A stretch of DNA of 64,000 nucleotides from Bacteroidales bacterium (GCA_016709865.1 JADJLX010000005.1:62001-126000); one strand, 5' to 3'; positions 37,538-47,158 are shown, numbered from the stretch's first letter. Notes: a model not told the origin generated them from the sequence alone. Program-made: numbers and translations.

Positions 37538-39199
37538 TTAAATAAACAACAACACCAACAGCTGCGCAACAAAAATTCTCAGGAACATTACCAGCGGATA
37601 AACAGTTGCATATGCTACCGCCGGTGCTTCAGACTGGGCGATACTATTGGCAAATGCGAGGGCAGGGGGATCAGTCATGCTGCCTGAAAGCAAACCGCAG
37701 ATCTCGAGGTAATTTTTGCCAAGGTATATTCTTGTGAAAAACCCTACAATCAGAAGCGGCAGCAATGTTATCAGGGCACCATATCCCATCCAGATTAGTC
37801 CGTCACCAGAAAGAAGTGTTGGAATGAATTTCTCACCTGCAACAAGTCCAACGCTGGCAAGGAACAGGACAATCCCGATTTCGCGGAGCATTAGATTTGC
37901 ACTTGGTGTGGTATATGAAACAAGTGAGAACTTATAACCGTATTTACTTAATAAGATCGCTACAATGAGCGGTCCGCCTGCAAGACCAAGCCGTATCGGA
38001 TTAGCAATTCCGGGGATATGAAATGGAATGCTTCCCAGGATAACGCCCAGAAGTATTCCAATGAAAATTGGTACAATATTGGGTTCATTAAGTCTTTTTA
38101 TTGAATTCCCCAGTTGTGCTATCACTTTTTCCATTGACTTCTCATCACCTACAACTGTAAGTCTGTCACCCATTTGCAATATTAGATTCGGAGTGGCTAC
38201 AAGCTCTATTCCTGACCGATATACACGTGTAATGTTTATATTATATCTGGTTCTTAGTTTCAGCGACCCGAGATCTTTGCCAAAGACATCCTTGTTTGTT
38301 ACCATTATACGGCGGGATATCAGTGAGCCCGATTTTGCTGAAATGTCCATATCGCTTTCCTTGCCGATTATACTTACTACTTCTGATATTGAACCCTTCT
38401 GGGTAACGACAAGGATAATATCGTTCTCCTGCACTTCAGTATCAGAGGCAGCAAGTATCAGCTCTCCGTTGCGAAGTATTCTCGAAACAACAACTTCCCG
38501 GTTTATTATCTTCGAGATCTCAAAGATCGTTTTATTGAATATCCCCGGATTTGTAACCAGTATGCTTCTTTTTTCAGGCAGAGTCTCTGTCGGATGCAGA
38601 TCAAGGTTAAATTGTTCTATTTCTTTCTGAACGTTAATACCCAGGAACTTTCTGATTGCGAACATTGTAAGAATTATGCCAAGCACGCCAAAAGGGTAAG
38701 CGACTGCGTAACCGAGTCCGATTTCAGGGACAGGTGCACTACCGGAAATCTGTACAAGAGCCTGTTGTGCAGCACCGAGTCCGGGTGTATTTGTTACAGC
38801 TCCCGACATTACTCCGACAAGCATCGGAAGTGATTTGCCTGTTATGTAATGAAGAGCCAGTGTTGTTGCTCCGCCCAGCAGGACAATAATCATTGCCATG
38901 AGATTAAGTGATAGGCCTCCCTTTTTAAATGAAGAGAAAAATCCCGGCCCAACCTGCAGCCCGATTGAAAATACAAACAGGATCAGCCCAAAGTCCTTTA
39001 CAAATTCAATGACAAGGTGGTTTGCAGACAATCCGAAATGGCCTGCAGCCAGACCAGCAAAAAGTACAAATGTGATGCCCAGCGAAATCCCGGATACTTT
39101 TAGTTTTCCCAGAAATACCCCGATTACAATTATTAAGCTGTAAACCAGTATTGTATGCGCAACAGTTTCTTTAAGAAACAGATCAATCAGCCAGGTCAT
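37538..39199 (-). CDS. AspT/YidE-type transporter with two RCK-C domains
   Basis: This 553-residue membrane protein has two similar membrane halves of five to six helices each (residues about 1-185 and 375-553). Each carries a conserved Gly-rich region: SGAVTNTPGLGAAQQAL near 133 and SGSMTDPPALAFANS near 518. Between them lie two TrkA-C/RCK-C domains (about 205-285 and 290-370: NREVVVSRILRNGELILAAS; RYNINITRVYRSGIELVATP). This is the aspartate:alanine exchanger fold. Substrate is unknown; RCK-C domains suggest regulation by a ligand. Confidence 0.88.
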   Translation of the reverse strand: MTWLIDLFLKETVAHTILVYSLIIVIGVFLGKLKVSGISLGITFVLFAGLAAGHFGLSANHLVIEFVKDFGLILFVFSIGLQVGPGFFSSFKKGGLSLNLMAMIIVLLGGATTLALHYITGKSLPMLVGVMSGAVTNTPGLGAAQQALVQISGSAPVPEIGLGYAVAYPFGVLGIILTMFAIRKFLGINVQKEIEQFNLDLHPTETLPEKRSILVTNPGIFNKTIFEISKIINREVVVSRILRNGELILAASDTEVQENDIILVVTQKGSISEVVSIIGKESDMDISAKSGSLISRRIMVTNKDVFGKDLGSLKLRTRYNINITRVYRSGIELVATPNLILQMGDRLTVVGDEKSMEKVIAQLGNSIKRLNEPNIVPIFIGILLGVILGSIPFHIPGIANPIRLGLAGGPLIVAILLSKYGYKFSLVSYTTPSANLMLREIGIVLFLASVGLVAGEKFIPTLLSGDGLIWMGYGALITLLPLLIVGFFTRIYLGKNYLEICGLLSGSMTDPPALAFANSIAQSEAPAVAYATVYPLVMFLRIFVAQLLVLLFI

Positions 39200-39249
39200 A
39201 TTTCAGAAATATTTATCCGCAAAAGTATGAGAATATCCGGACAAAATTA

Positions 39250-39440
39250 TGGTGGTTTATCATGTTTCTAATAACCACGGAGACACGGAGAGCACGAAGT
39301 TTCACGGAGATAAGCCGTTACACCCAACGCTAAGCAAAGTCTCCAGACTTCGCCGAGCCCCGGGTCGTGCGCCGTGTGTCGTGTGTCGTTCGCCTTTGCG
39401 CCCTTGCGCCCTTGCGCCTTTGCGCCATAATCAATAATCT
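39250..39440. repeat. Divergent gap with degenerate word arrays
   Basis: The gap carries ACGGAGACACGGAGAGCACG words (39278-39310) and a TTTGCGCCCTTGCGCCC array (39390-39428). Similar words appear at 48998-49045. No gene is seen in 39200-39512; the promoter of the GMC gene should lie at 39450-39500. Confidence 0.5.
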
Positions 39441-39512
39441 TTATCACAAAATCACCGTTTATTCGCTATACTTTCTATATTTACATCCAACCTCCCTTGT
39501 AAAACATATTAA

Positions 39513-41141
39513 ATGACATACGATTATATTGTAATTGGTTCAGGATTCGGAGGAAGCGTTGCCAGTCTGCGTCTCGCTGAAAAGGGCTACTCAGTTCTTA
39601 CCATTGAGCAGGGTAAACGATTCAATCCGGAAGATTTTCCAAAGTCAAACTGGAACCTGGCGAAATACCTCTGGGTACCTGCATTACGTTTTTTTGGCTT
39701 TCAGAAATTATCATTCTACTCAACAGCTAGCATTCTAAGCGGTACAGGTGTTGGCGGCGGAAGTCTTGTTTATGCCAATACACTCTATATTCCTCCTGAT
39801 GAGTTTTTTAACAACTTATCGTGGCACCGTTTTGGTGACTGGAAGACTCTTCTTGAACCCTTTTACGACAAGGCCTCATTTATGCTCGGCAGGAAGAAAT
39901 ATTCAAAAATGAATATTGAAGACCAGATGCTTGAGGAGGTTTCAACGGATATGGATGCTCATGAGACCTTTGAGTCCGTGTTTGTCGGTGTAAATATTGA
40001 CGGATCGGAAACTGAATCGGATCCGTATTTTAACGGACTTGGCCCTCTCCGCAAAGGCTGTATTGAATGTGGCGGATGCATGGTTGGCTGCAGGGAAAAT
40101 GCAAAAAACACTCTTGACAGAAATTACCTCTGGTTTGCAGAAAAGATGGGAGTGGAGATCCTTCCTGAAACCAAAGTCGAAAAAATCTCTTTTGTTGACA
40201 ATCAATATATTATTGAAACAAAGAATATTACATCTCTTTTTTTGAAAAAGAAGAAGACCTTCAAAGCTAAAGGGATTATTGTTGCCGGTGGTGCTTTAGG
40301 AACGCTCGACCTTCTTCTTAAACAGAAGTACAAGTATTCGACTCTCCCGCTTCTTTCTGACAAACTGGGACATGAACTCCGAACCAATGCTGAAACGCTG
40401 TGTGCGGTGTCTGGTGCTTCTCAAAAACTTAATAATGGTCTGGCCATTACTTCAGTTTTCAGTCCCGATGCATTTACCCATGTTGAAATTGTCAAATATC
40501 CCGACAAATCAAATGCTATGAAGTGGTTTTTTGGACTCTCTGTAGCCGGGGCTTCAACACCTCTTAAAAGAACATTATTGCTTTTTAAGAAGAGCATTAC
40601 ACATCCTTATCTATTCCTGAAGACACTCTTCAATTTCAGCTGGTCATCCAACATGGTAATATTCCTTGTCATGCAATCGGCAGATAATGCAATGAGAATG
40701 GTCTGGAAAAATAATCTCTTTGGCGGTAAGATGAAGATAAACAACCGGGGACAAAAAAGGGTCCCGGCCTATATTCCGATCGGACAGGAGGTAATGGAAC
40801 GATATGCAAAAAAAGTAACGGGGATCTCTCAGAATATCCTGCTTGAAGTCTTCTTTGACAGACCTACTACTGCTCATATTCTTGGAGGCTGCCCAATGTC
40901 GGAATCAGGTGATACCGGAGTGGTTGATAAGAACCTGAAGGTACATGGCTACCCTGATTTCTATATAACAGATGGCTCTGTTATTCAGGGTAATATAGGT
41001 GTTAATCCAAGTTTTACAATTACAGCAATGGCAGAATACTGCATGAGCAAAATTCCTGTTAAACCAGGACATAACATTTCAGATATTTCAAAACAATTAT
41101 TGATTCTTGAAGAAATATGGAAACAGAAGAAATCAGCATAA
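39513..41141 (+). CDS. GMC-family oxidoreductase with ferredoxin-like cysteine cluster
   Basis: This 542-residue protein begins MTYDYIVIGSGFGGSVASLR, an FAD-binding Rossmann motif (GSGFGG). SGTGVGGGSLVYANTLY (76-92) is the GMC signature; AHILGGCPMSES and VNPSFTITAMAEYCM form the C-terminal FAD and active-site part. The group is cholesterol-oxidase-like. Residues 183-193, CIECGGCMVGC, make C-x2-C-x2-C-x3-C as in 4Fe-4S ferredoxins, followed by RENAKNTLDRNYL. It oxidises an unknown alcohol, and the overlapping ALDH gene would oxidise the resulting aldehyde. Confidence 0.9.
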   Translation: MTYDYIVIGSGFGGSVASLRLAEKGYSVLTIEQGKRFNPEDFPKSNWNLAKYLWVPALRFFGFQKLSFYSTASILSGTGVGGGSLVYANTLYIPPDEFFNNLSWHRFGDWKTLLEPFYDKASFMLGRKKYSKMNIEDQMLEEVSTDMDAHETFESVFVGVNIDGSETESDPYFNGLGPLRKGCIECGGCMVGCRENAKNTLDRNYLWFAEKMGVEILPETKVEKISFVDNQYIIETKNITSLFLKKKKTFKAKGIIVAGGALGTLDLLLKQKYKYSTLPLLSDKLGHELRTNAETLCAVSGASQKLNNGLAITSVFSPDAFTHVEIVKYPDKSNAMKWFFGLSVAGASTPLKRTLLLFKKSITHPYLFLKTLFNFSWSSNMVIFLVMQSADNAMRMVWKNNLFGGKMKINNRGQKRVPAYIPIGQEVMERYAKKVTGISQNILLEVFFDRPTTAHILGGCPMSESGDTGVVDKNLKVHGYPDFYITDGSVIQGNIGVNPSFTITAMAEYCMSKIPVKPGHNISDISKQLLILEEIWKQKKSA

Positions 41142-42493
41142 TTCTCGAAAATCAGCGAAGATTCTTTGCTTCAGGAAAGACGCTTGATGTTTCTTACAGG
41201 ATTGCGATCCTGAAAAAACTGCGTTCTTTAATACTTGAAAATGAACAGGATATTGCAGATGCTCTCTGGAAGGATTTTCATAAACCGGAATTCGAAGTTA
41301 TAGCCACCGAATCGAGATTTGTATTAAAGGAACTGAATCACACTATTTCGCGTCTTAAAAGGTGGTCGCATAAAAGAAGGGTTAGGACTCCCTTAGTTCA
41401 TTTCCTTTCGCATAGTTATATTTCTCCCCAGCCATATGGGCAGGTTCTTGTATTATCTCCATGGAACTTTCCGTTTCAGCTGGCTTTCATGCCACTTATA
41501 GGAGCCATTGCAGCAGGTAATTGTGTTGTTCTGAAAGTCTCACAGCAGGTACCAGCCATTGCAAAAGTAATGGAGAAGATTCTGAGTTTTCTTCCGGTTG
41601 AACATGTTGCATATGTTTATGGCGATCACACTGTTAGCGACCAGTTACTTGATTATAAGTTTGATTATATTTTCTTCACAGGCAGTCCGCGTATCGGTAA
41701 ACATGTTATGCAGAAAGCATCACAGAATCTAACACCGTTATCGCTCGAACTTGGAGGCAAAAACCCATGTGTTGTTACTGCAGATGCACGACTCGATTAC
41801 GCTGCAAAAAGAATTGCCTGGGGCAAGCTGATCAATTGCGGACAAACCTGTGTCAGTCCCGATTACCTGCTGATTGATAAAAAAGTACAGGATAGATTTC
41901 TTGAGCTTATTACACAGGAAATCAGGAATTTCTATGGAGAAGATCCTGAGAAAAGTAATGATTTTGCGAGAGTAATAAACTCTGCAGGCGTAAAACGGCT
42001 CGAGGCTTTAATGAAGGCTGGAAATATTGTCACCGGCGGAATATGCAAACCCGGTTCAGGGTATGTTTCTCCCACAATAATAAAAAATGTAAAACCCGAT
42101 GATGCCATTATGCAGGAAGAGATCTTCGGGCCTGTTTTGCCAGTTATCGGTTTTGAGAATATTGAGGAGATCTATCCGATTATTGACATGAATCCTAAAC
42201 CACTCGCTACCTACATATTTTCAACGAGTAAAAAGACAATCAGGGAATTCATGATGAGGACTCAGTCGGGTAGTGCCAGTATCAACGAAACAGTGATGCA
42301 GATAGCCTCACCATATCTTCCGTACGGAGGAATCGGAAGCAGCGGAATGGGAAGGTATCATGGAAAGAAATCATTTGAGACCTTCTCTAATATGCGGTCA
42401 GTACTCGTCAAGTCAAACCTTTTGGATATCTGGCTCCGCTATCCTCCATACTCAAAATTCAAGACTAAGATTGTCAGTTTCCTTATGAAGTAA
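41117..42493 (+). CDS. Aldehyde dehydrogenase, fatty-aldehyde (class 3)-like
   Basis: This 458-residue protein overlaps the GMC gene by 25 bp. Glu211 (LELGGKNP) and Cys245 (NCGQTCVSPDYLL) are the catalytic residues. GSPRIGKHVMQKAS binds NAD(P). SPYLPYGGIGSSGMGRYHGKKSFETFSN near the C terminus is typical of class 3 enzymes, which convert fatty or aromatic aldehydes to acids. Translational coupling with the GMC oxidase suggests a two-step alcohol-to-acid route. No signal peptide. Confidence 0.93.
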   Translation: METEEISIILENQRRFFASGKTLDVSYRIAILKKLRSLILENEQDIADALWKDFHKPEFEVIATESRFVLKELNHTISRLKRWSHKRRVRTPLVHFLSHSYISPQPYGQVLVLSPWNFPFQLAFMPLIGAIAAGNCVVLKVSQQVPAIAKVMEKILSFLPVEHVAYVYGDHTVSDQLLDYKFDYIFFTGSPRIGKHVMQKASQNLTPLSLELGGKNPCVVTADARLDYAAKRIAWGKLINCGQTCVSPDYLLIDKKVQDRFLELITQEIRNFYGEDPEKSNDFARVINSAGVKRLEALMKAGNIVTGGICKPGSGYVSPTIIKNVKPDDAIMQEEIFGPVLPVIGFENIEEIYPIIDMNPKPLATYIFSTSKKTIREFMMRTQSGSASINETVMQIASPYLPYGGIGSSGMGRYHGKKSFETFSNMRSVLVKSNLLDIWLRYPPYSKFKTKIVSFLMK

Positions 42494-42509
42494 AAAATTG
42501 TCTTGCAGT

Positions 42510-42665
42510 CATATTTCTTTTTGCTAAGCGAAGTCTCCAGACTTCGCTTTCCATAACCTGCAGTCTCCAGACTGCAAAATACTTAACGACGAAGTCAGGA
42601 GACTTCGCCGAGCCATAAGTCTTCGGTCTTCGGTCTTCCGTCTCCGGTCTTCCGTCTTTTCGAAC
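42510..42665. repeat. Palindromes and CGGTCTTC word array between operons
   Basis: GCGAAGTCTCCAGACTTCGC (about 42529-42548) is a perfect palindrome, TGCAGTCTCCAGACTGCA (about 42560-42577) another, and CGAAGTCAGGAGACTTCG (about 42590-42607) a third. A CTTCGGTCTTCGGTCTTCCG array follows to 42658. It may end transcription of the GMC-ALDH operon. No gene is present. Confidence 0.6.
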
Positions 42666-42741
42666 ATTTTCCGCTTCTCATATGTTATAATGATTCTAAA
42701 TAAGATCATTATTAACAATGTATTTTTTAAGTTAAATTGAA

Positions 42742-44151
42742 ATGAAGAAAACAATAATAATTACTGCACTGGTTGTTATACTGACTTCTGTGGGTCTGAC
42801 TGTGTTTGTCAGGATGACCACAGACAGCGGGAAAGAAGCTTTGGCTTTTGCAGAGGCAAAAAGAGGAACTTTTGAGATATCAGTCTCAAATACAGGGGAA
42901 CTTATTGCTGAAAATTCAATCGATATCAAGGGCCCTAATGTGGTAATGAATATGAATTTCAGGGCTGCACCAATAAAGATTACAGACCTGGTGCCAGAAG
43001 GTACCATTGTTAGGAAAGGTGATTATATAGCAACTCTTGACAGATCAAACTATAACAATACCCTTAAGGATGAGATGGATATCCTTAAAAAGAATCTATC
43101 TGACCTTGAAATGAAGATCCTTGATACAGCAGTTGTCTTAAGTTCTTTACGCGATGAGATCAGAAATCAGCAGTTTGTTGTTGAGGAAGCCTCTATCACA
43201 GTCGATCAGTCACGGTTTGAACCTCCTGCTGTACAGCGGCAGGCATCATTGAGACTTGACAGGGAACAGCGTCTGTATACTCAGAAAAAGAAGATTTATT
43301 CGCTCAGATCGGCTCAGAGCATTTCAGAGATAAGAGCTCAGAAACTAATAACGGATAATCAGAATTCAAAAGTTCAGGACCTGCAGGCTGTGTTAGCGGG
43401 ATTTACAATCACAGCCCCTACTGATGGTATGGTTATTTACAAGAAAGACAGGATGGGAAACAAGATTAAAACAGGATCGATTCTTAATCCATGGGAACCT
43501 GTGGTAGCGACTTTGCCTGATTTATCATCAATGTTATCAAAAATATATGTCAGTGAGATTGAGGTAACAAAGGTGAAAAAGGGACAACCTGTTCACATAA
43601 CTATTGATGCTTTTCAGGGTAAATCATATTCAGGAAAGGTTGCACAGATAGCCAATATAGGTGAACAGCTGACCAATTCAGATTCAAAAGTCTTTGAAGT
43701 TCTTGTGAAAATAGATGATTCTGATCCGGGATTACGACCAGCCATGACAACAAGTAACAAAGTGATAACAGGTAAATTTGAGAATGTGGTATATATTCCC
43801 GAGGAGAGCCTGCATGCCGGGGCTGACAGTGTTCCATATGTTTACACTAAGAATGGAACGAAACAGGTTGTTATTCCGGGAGTTTCGAATGAGAAAAATA
43901 TTATCATTGAGCAGGGACTCGATGCAGGTGACATACTATGGATCTCAACACCTGAAGATGTGAAAGATTTTTTGCTTGCAGGATCTGATCTGATACCGGT
44001 TATTAAGGAACGTGAAAAGGCAAGGCGACTTGAAATGAAAACTAAAAGAGCGGATAAAGTACTTCTTACTCAAACTGATAACAAGACCTTACCAGTCGAG
44101 TCCGGTCGCGGCGGTACATCTGTATCAACTGTTTCTTCCGGTATTAACTAA
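42742..44151 (+). CDS. HlyD-type efflux periplasmic adaptor, orphan
   Basis: This 469-residue protein has an N-terminal membrane anchor (KKTIIITALVVILTSVGLTVFV), a biotinyl-lipoyl half near GPNVVMNMNFRAAPIKITDLVPEGTIVRKGDYIATLD, a helical hairpin (about 110-215), the second lipoyl half (FTITAPTDGMVIYKKD) and a beta-barrel domain (KIYVSEIEVTKVKKGQPVHITID). Such adaptors link an inner-membrane ABC or RND pump to TolC. No pump or TolC gene is adjacent: the next gene is a small membrane protein 58 bp downstream. It must work with a pump encoded elsewhere or with the RND operon at 57-63 kb. Confidence 0.87.
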   Translation: MKKTIIITALVVILTSVGLTVFVRMTTDSGKEALAFAEAKRGTFEISVSNTGELIAENSIDIKGPNVVMNMNFRAAPIKITDLVPEGTIVRKGDYIATLDRSNYNNTLKDEMDILKKNLSDLEMKILDTAVVLSSLRDEIRNQQFVVEEASITVDQSRFEPPAVQRQASLRLDREQRLYTQKKKIYSLRSAQSISEIRAQKLITDNQNSKVQDLQAVLAGFTITAPTDGMVIYKKDRMGNKIKTGSILNPWEPVVATLPDLSSMLSKIYVSEIEVTKVKKGQPVHITIDAFQGKSYSGKVAQIANIGEQLTNSDSKVFEVLVKIDDSDPGLRPAMTTSNKVITGKFENVVYIPEESLHAGADSVPYVYTKNGTKQVVIPGVSNEKNIIIEQGLDAGDILWISTPEDVKDFLLAGSDLIPVIKEREKARRLEMKTKRADKVLLTQTDNKTLPVESGRGGTSVSTVSSGIN

Positions 44152-44209
44152 GTAGGGAATCGGAGTTTTTGTGTAAATTTGATAATTATTTACACAAACT
44201 CAGCAGTAA

Positions 44210-44551
44210 ATGGTATCAAGGTTATTATACTGGATTCCAAGGGTGTTTACAATCCTGGCGATAATTTTTATGATGATTTTCTCACTTGATGCTTTCGAAG
44301 GCAATGAACCCCTGGGAAAGAGATTAATTGGGTTCCTGATTCATAACATCCCTGTATTCATTCTCATTATAATCCTTGTAATAGCCTGGAAAAGAGAGCT
44401 CATCGGAGGAGTTCTTTTTATCCTTGCATTCATAGCCGGCGGCATATTTTTCAAATCCTTTTCCGGTAATGCTGCCTCACTGATTGTGATAGGACCTTTC
44501 TTTGTAACAGGGGTACTTTTTATTCTCCATCATTTATTTTACAGGAAATAG
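44210..44551 (+). CDS. Small four-helix membrane protein, unknown function
   Basis: This 113-residue protein is almost entirely membrane-embedded, with four hydrophobic segments (LLYWIPRVFTILAIIFMMIFS; VFILIIILVIAW; LIGGVLFILAFIAGGIFF; SLIVIGPFFVTGVLFILHH). It has the look of DUF-type inner-membrane proteins found next to transporters in Bacteroidota. It follows the orphan adaptor by 58 bp. I assign no function. Confidence 0.7.
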   Translation: MVSRLLYWIPRVFTILAIIFMMIFSLDAFEGNEPLGKRLIGFLIHNIPVFILIIILVIAWKRELIGGVLFILAFIAGGIFFKSFSGNAASLIVIGPFFVTGVLFILHHLFYRK

Positions 44552-44623
44552 CTCACTCAATTACTCCCGTCTTCGGTCTCCTTTCTTCTGACTTCCCCGC
44601 ACCCCGTACCCCGTACCCCGCAC

Positions 44624-46120
44624 CTAATTCCCCGCCTCCCAAACATAAGTCCCTGCTGCCCCCGGACTCAATCTCACTGAAGCTAACATTCCATTGTACT
44701 GGATTCTGAATGACGAAACAGTATAAGTATCATTTACAACAATAAGTACAATTTTGCCATCAGGTGTTCTGAATGCGACATTTGGAAGTACAGGTGAGTT
44801 TTCAATTATTGCAGCCCGTCTGATTCCCTGGGATTCCTCGTCCTGGGTTATACTGACAGATTTATCCCCGGTATTTGTCGATCCGATGCGGACAGATCCC
44901 GGTCTCACAAATTTTGATGCATGTGCAATATTGTAGTATGCCAGGTTTCTTGATACATTATCACCATCAAGAGTAAGCGCACCCTGACACATTGAACAGC
45001 CTCCATTATCGGTATGAGGATCATTCTTCGGATCAGCAGCCAGGTTCCATAGTATGACATTCCTGCTCCAGCTTCGCGTTGTACCTATAATGAGCCTTTT
45101 AACCTGCGCAGCAATATTTATTGTTTTGTCACCCGGACGTTCAACTACCATCTGTTCAGTGAAATAGAGGTGTTTATCAGGACGCGCAATATGAAGATCA
45201 GCCATCGCGGCAATTTCTCCGCCATAGTGGTGAAAACCGCTTCCATCTACATACTTTGATACATCAGGGTCATTCAGAATCGCGAGAGGATAGTCGATGC
45301 GATCGAGATTATGATCGAAAAGGATGATTTTTGTTTTTAGTCCGGCCTTATTGAATGCCGGTCCGAGATTATATTTGATAAAATCTGCCTGTTCATTCCA
45401 GAACCACCTCATGCTAGGTGTGTTGTTTGTATTCAATGGCTCATTCTGAACGGTGACAGCATCAATTGTTATCCCCTGTTCTTTCATTGCCTGTATGTAT
45501 TTTACAAAATACCTGGCATATACATCATAACACTCTTTCTTCAGAGCACCACCTCTAATATTATTGTTGGTTTTCATCCATACTGGTGCAGACCATGGCG
45601 ATCCGAGTATTTTAATATCAGGATTAATGGAGAGTATCTCTTTCATAACAGGAACTACATCTTTCAGATCCTGCGAAAGAGAAAACTTCTTCAGTTCGAA
45701 GTCGGTTTCATTTTCTTTAAGATCATTGTATGAAAAGGTAAAGCTGTTCAGATCAGAAGAACCTATGCTGAGACGTAAATAACTGACGCCTATGTTGTTA
45801 TCATTTAGAGCAAAAACTTCATTCAGAATTTTTCTTCTGGCTGCCGGACTCATTTTCATTAGAAGCTCAGCAGTGCCGCCTGTTATCGCATAGCCGAAAC
45901 CGTCTATCTCCTGGAATTGCTGTGCTTCATCAATAATTATAGTAGCACCACCGCCTCTGCTGGTTCCGAAGAAGACACTATCAGTCTGTTTCTGGAATAA
46001 GGCAGACCTGTCAGCATTTGTAACCCACGATTCTACATATTGTTTTTTAGAATTCTGGGAATAACCTGTTACAATTGAAATTGTAACAATTGTTACAATC
46101 ATGAGTAATCTATTCTTCAT
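44624..46120 (-). CDS. Glycoside hydrolase family 30, secreted
   Basis: This protein has 498 residues from ATG 46120 (MKNRLLMIVTIVTISIVTGYSQ); a GTG one codon upstream is less likely. GH30 features: QEIDGFGYAITGGTAELLMKM near the start, LRLSIGSSDLNSFTFSYND, GSPWSAPVWMKTNN, the acid/base Glu near 227 (VTVQNEPLN) and the nucleophile near 322 (LYFTEQMV). GCSMCQGALTL and a C-terminal beta domain follow. GH30 includes beta-glucosylceramidases, beta-1,6-glucanases and beta-xylosidases; the SSDLNSFTFSYND pattern fits the beta-1,6-glucanase/glucosylceramidase branch. Substrate is not certain. Confidence 0.92.
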   Translation of the reverse strand: MKNRLLMIVTIVTISIVTGYSQNSKKQYVESWVTNADRSALFQKQTDSVFFGTSRGGGATIIIDEAQQFQEIDGFGYAITGGTAELLMKMSPAARRKILNEVFALNDNNIGVSYLRLSIGSSDLNSFTFSYNDLKENETDFELKKFSLSQDLKDVVPVMKEILSINPDIKILGSPWSAPVWMKTNNNIRGGALKKECYDVYARYFVKYIQAMKEQGITIDAVTVQNEPLNTNNTPSMRWFWNEQADFIKYNLGPAFNKAGLKTKIILFDHNLDRIDYPLAILNDPDVSKYVDGSGFHHYGGEIAAMADLHIARPDKHLYFTEQMVVERPGDKTINIAAQVKRLIIGTTRSWSRNVILWNLAADPKNDPHTDNGGCSMCQGALTLDGDNVSRNLAYYNIAHASKFVRPGSVRIGSTNTGDKSVSITQDEESQGIRRAAIIENSPVLPNVAFRTPDGKIVLIVVNDTYTVSSFRIQYNGMLASVRLSPGAAGTYVWEAGN

Positions 46121-46312
46121 CACTTACTTTGATTAAATATTTCTTATCCAGGTATCATATTATCAAAAAATGATCAATCGCCGTTGGCTTTAGCCTGAAA
46201 ATTGAATTTGATTTCAATTCTATTAAAAAACTTTTGCCTGGCTTGGGGCTTAGTCCTTCGGCTAGCCGTGTGAACCGTTGGCTAAGCAGGCAATTGTCCT
46301 GTACTTCTGTTA

Positions 46313-46582
46313 TTAAAACTGGTCTTTATTTTCCGGATCAATTAATTGTTCATCTCCTTTTGGTTTTGGCCTCCAAAAGAATACTTTTTCCTTTATCTTG
46401 GCATAAAACGCTTTCCCAAGAATGAAAATGCTCACATAAAACAGAACCTCACCAATAATTATCAATACTGTTGTAATGCCTGCAATCTGTGCTTTTGTGT
46501 AATCAAACCATGGCATTATGAATATCAGTATGAATGAGATACAGGAGATAGTCAATAATATATAACCGGTTATTTTTAGCAA
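46313..46582 (-). CDS. Small membrane protein, probably 5'-truncated
   Basis: An 89-residue frame begins at TTG 46582 (LKITGYILLTISCISFILIF); there is no ATG start with a natural leader, and an in-frame stop lies a short way upstream. Two or three hydrophobic segments (about 3-22 and 33-58) and a basic tail (KIKEKVFFWRPKPKGD) resemble small Bacteroidota membrane proteins with PWFDYTKAQIAGITT. The missing ATG beside a truncated methyltransferase gene suggests the sequence upstream was lost or replaced. Confidence 0.5.
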   Translation of the reverse strand: MLKITGYILLTISCISFILIFIMPWFDYTKAQIAGITTVLIIIGEVLFYVSIFILGKAFYAKIKEKVFFWRPKPKGDEQLIDPENKDQF

Positions 46583-46703
46583 GGGGGTAAAGCGGCGTCG
46601 GCCAGGACCTCACACCATATCGCTAAATCAAATTCTTCCCGAAGGAGTTTTCTGCCGAAGTCTTTAGTTCTGCACAGCTTTTTGTGATCGGGCGGTGTCT
46701 CTT

Positions 46704-46865
46704 TTAGTCAGTTTTGATGTCGTCCTGTGCCGCAACCGACAAATTTTTTAAAAATTTTATCTCCTTTTCAATAAAGTCGCATTCCCCTGATGTACCAGCT
46801 ACAAAGCATTCATTGTCATACTTTCTGGCATAGTTCTGGAACAATTTTTCATACCATTTTTTCAT
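46704..46865 (-). pseudogene. Truncated SAM-dependent methyltransferase (N-terminal fragment)
   Basis: From ATG 46865 the frame reads MKKWYEKLFQNYARKYDNEC, FVAGTSGECDFIEKEIKFLKN, the usual N terminus of class I methyltransferases that continue into a DIGCGTGRH-type SAM motif. Here it diverges at NLSVAAQDDIKTD and stops after 53 residues, before any SAM motif. It starts 2 bp after the TfoX stop, so it was once translated with it. Confidence 0.7.
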
Positions 46866-46867
46866 AA

Positions 46868-47158
46868 CTAATTTATGGTTTGAGAATGGGAATTTTTTGC
46901 GGCCTGCAGCAAGTTGTAGAATTCTAAAAGTTCCTGCTTTCTTTCTCTGTCGAGATTGTGCCATCTTATACCCTGAATTGCTCCTTCAAGAGCATAGAGC
47001 ATATTAATGCATACCCCGCTGTTTTCAATCGTGGCTAATCTTATAATTGCATTCTCGCTTCCGGTTTCAATCAGTTCTTTATCGTTATTTATTCCTGCAG
47101 CTATAAGTTTATCAGCAAGGGTTTTACCAATATTTGGAAGTTCTGTCAGGGATTTCAT
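46868..47158 (-). CDS. TfoX/Sxy C-terminal-domain protein
   Basis: This 96-residue protein, MKSLTELPNIGKTLADKLIA, then AGINNDKELIETGSENAIIR, then LYALEGAIQGIRWHNLDRERK, matches the TfoX C-terminal (helix-hairpin-helix) domain. In Bacteroidota it often occurs alone or before a methyltransferase gene; here the methyltransferase is truncated. In proteobacteria full-length TfoX/Sxy controls competence; a stand-alone C-domain may bind DNA or proteins. Confidence 0.87.
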   Translation of the reverse strand: MKSLTELPNIGKTLADKLIAAGINNDKELIETGSENAIIRLATIENSGVCINMLYALEGAIQGIRWHNLDRERKQELLEFYNLLQAAKNSHSQTIN

